The notes under the pieces: generated by a model | Databases searched by the model: none | Told to the model about the DNA's origin: nothing | Seen by the model: the letters and a program-made list of their open reading frames with translations, nothing else | In this document: in pieces, positions 5,244 to 5,695 of the stretch | Layout: every line of letters starts with the position of its first letter | How positions within the stretch are numbered: the stretch's first letter is position 1 | Origin: an uncultured Collinsella sp. | GTDB taxonomy: Bacteria > Actinomycetota > Coriobacteriia > Coriobacteriales > Coriobacteriaceae | Length of the DNA: 5,695 nt | Reading direction: 5' to 3' | Assembly (NCBI GenBank): GCA_902496945.1 | Contig: CABVDE010000067.1 | Location: 1-5,695 of the forward strand | Translations under genes and position numbers: made by a program

Positions 5244-5361
5244 GCAGTCGCTCTTACGACTTGTACGTTTCCGAAGATGTGCGTATGCCTGGCTTGCATA
5301 CCACAGGCCGCATAAAGGCTGCGCACCTCTCTTCGGTTCTTAGTTCGGAGGAACATCTACC
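5244..5361 (+). promoter_or_regulatory. Structured RNA element before rplN (three-way junction)
   Basis: A small hairpin, AGTCG/CGACT (5246-5250/5257-5261), comes first. Then CCGAAGA (5271-5277) pairs with TCTTCGG (5330-5336) and, continuing inward, GTGCG (5279-5283) with CGCAC (5322-5326). This closing stem holds two arms: TATGC/GCATA (5284-5288/5296-5300, loop CTGGCTT) and CAGGCC with GGCTG (5304-5309/5317-5321, one bulged G, loop GCATAAA). Only three bases are unpaired in the junction, between the two arms. Downstream, GTTCTT (5336-5341) can pair with AGGAAC (5349-5354), covering part of the rplN Shine-Dalgarno GGAGGA (5347-5352); it competes with the junction stem only at base 5336. The compactness suggests a real RNA, possibly an r-protein-binding leader for the spc genes. 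No clear promoter or T-tract terminator was seen. Hand-folded only. Confidence 0.5.
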
Positions 5362-5695
5362 ATGATTCAGATGCAAACCATGCTGAACGTCGCCGACAAC
5401 TCCGGCGCTCGCAAGATTCGCTGCATCAAGGTGCTTGGCGGTTCCAAGCGTCGTTATGCAGGCATCGGCGATGTGTTCATCGGTGCTGTCCAGGAGGCTA
5501 CCCCTGGCGCCAACGTCAAGAAGAAGGACGTTGTCCGTTGCGTCGTCGTTCGCACCGTTAAGGAGATCCGCCGCAAGGATGGCTCCTACATTCGCTTTGA
5601 TGAGAACGCCTGCGTTGTCATCAACAACGATGGTTCGCCCGTCGGCACCCGTATCTTCGGGCCCGTCGCTCGCGAGCTTCGTGACAAGAAGTACA
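5362..5695 (+). CDS. rplN: 50S ribosomal protein L14 (uL14), 3' end outside window
   Basis: L14 is a large-subunit protein at the subunit interface; it forms intersubunit bridges with 16S rRNA and is the target of the silencing factor RsfS. The window holds 111 codons, opening MIQMQTMLNVADNSGARK and including the signature region RRKDGSYIRFDENACVVINN (70-89) and GTRIFGPVARELRDKKY (95-111). The usual product is about 122 residues, so only roughly 11 residues are missing, cut by the window edge rather than by mutation. The ATG at 5362 has a strong GGAGGA (5347-5352) with 9 bases of spacing. It is the first gene of the spc operon in E. coli, and here it follows a structured gap of 118 bases. Confidence 0.97.
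   Translation, partial: MIQMQTMLNVADNSGARKIRCIKVLGGSKRRYAGIGDVFIGAVQEATPGANVKKKDVVRCVVVRTVKEIRRKDGSYIRFDENACVVINNDGSPVGTRIFGPVARELRDKKY

Noticed and set aside
1..5695. CRISPR array, insertion sequence, tRNA, or novel protein system
   Set aside because: No spaced direct repeats, transposase, terminal inverted repeats or tRNA-like cloverleaf were seen; every coding stretch is a known ribosomal protein.

Overview
The window is a stretch of the bacterial S10 ribosomal-protein operon running into the first gene of the spc cluster, all on the + strand. In order it encodes L3, L4, L23, L2, S19, L22, S3, L16, L29, S17 and the first 111 residues of L14. All eleven proteins look intact and of normal length; only L14 is cut, by the window edge. 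The DNA is fairly GC-rich, with strong C-ending codon bias plus CGT/GGT codons typical of highly expressed genes. The protein sequences and the non-Proteobacterial style of L3, L16 and L2 suggest a high-GC Gram-positive, most likely a member of Coriobacteriia (Collinsella/Olsenella/Atopobium type). That placement is recognition from memory, not a database result.

Layout: bases 1-326 are non-coding and hold the leader of rplC. Two tight gene groups follow, rplC-rplD-rplW (327-1908) and rplB-rpsS-rplV-rpsC-rplP-rpmC-rpsQ (2088-5243). A 179-base gap with a strong terminator-like hairpin and its own folded leader separates them. A second unusual gap of 118 bases (5244-5361) separates rpsQ from rplN, exactly at the S10/spc boundary known from E. 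coli. Within the groups genes abut or overlap: rplD/rplW have zero spacing, and rpsC/rplP and rplP/rpmC overlap by one base. Several Shine-Dalgarno sequences sit inside the last codons of the upstream gene.

The genes are ordinary; the interest lies in the three non-coding leaders. The rplC and rplB leaders share a 26-base element (23 identities). In both, a short upstream stretch is perfectly complementary to the Shine-Dalgarno region. The rpsQ-rplN gap folds on paper into a compact three-way junction, followed by a second hairpin that would cover the rplN Shine-Dalgarno. Together these suggest that synthesis is regulated separately at L3, L2 and L14, perhaps by autogenous r-protein binding; this is inference from hand-folding. 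rpsJ (S10), the usual first gene of this operon, is not present in the 326 bases before rplC. I found no mobile element, CRISPR array, tRNA, rRNA or novel protein-coding system.
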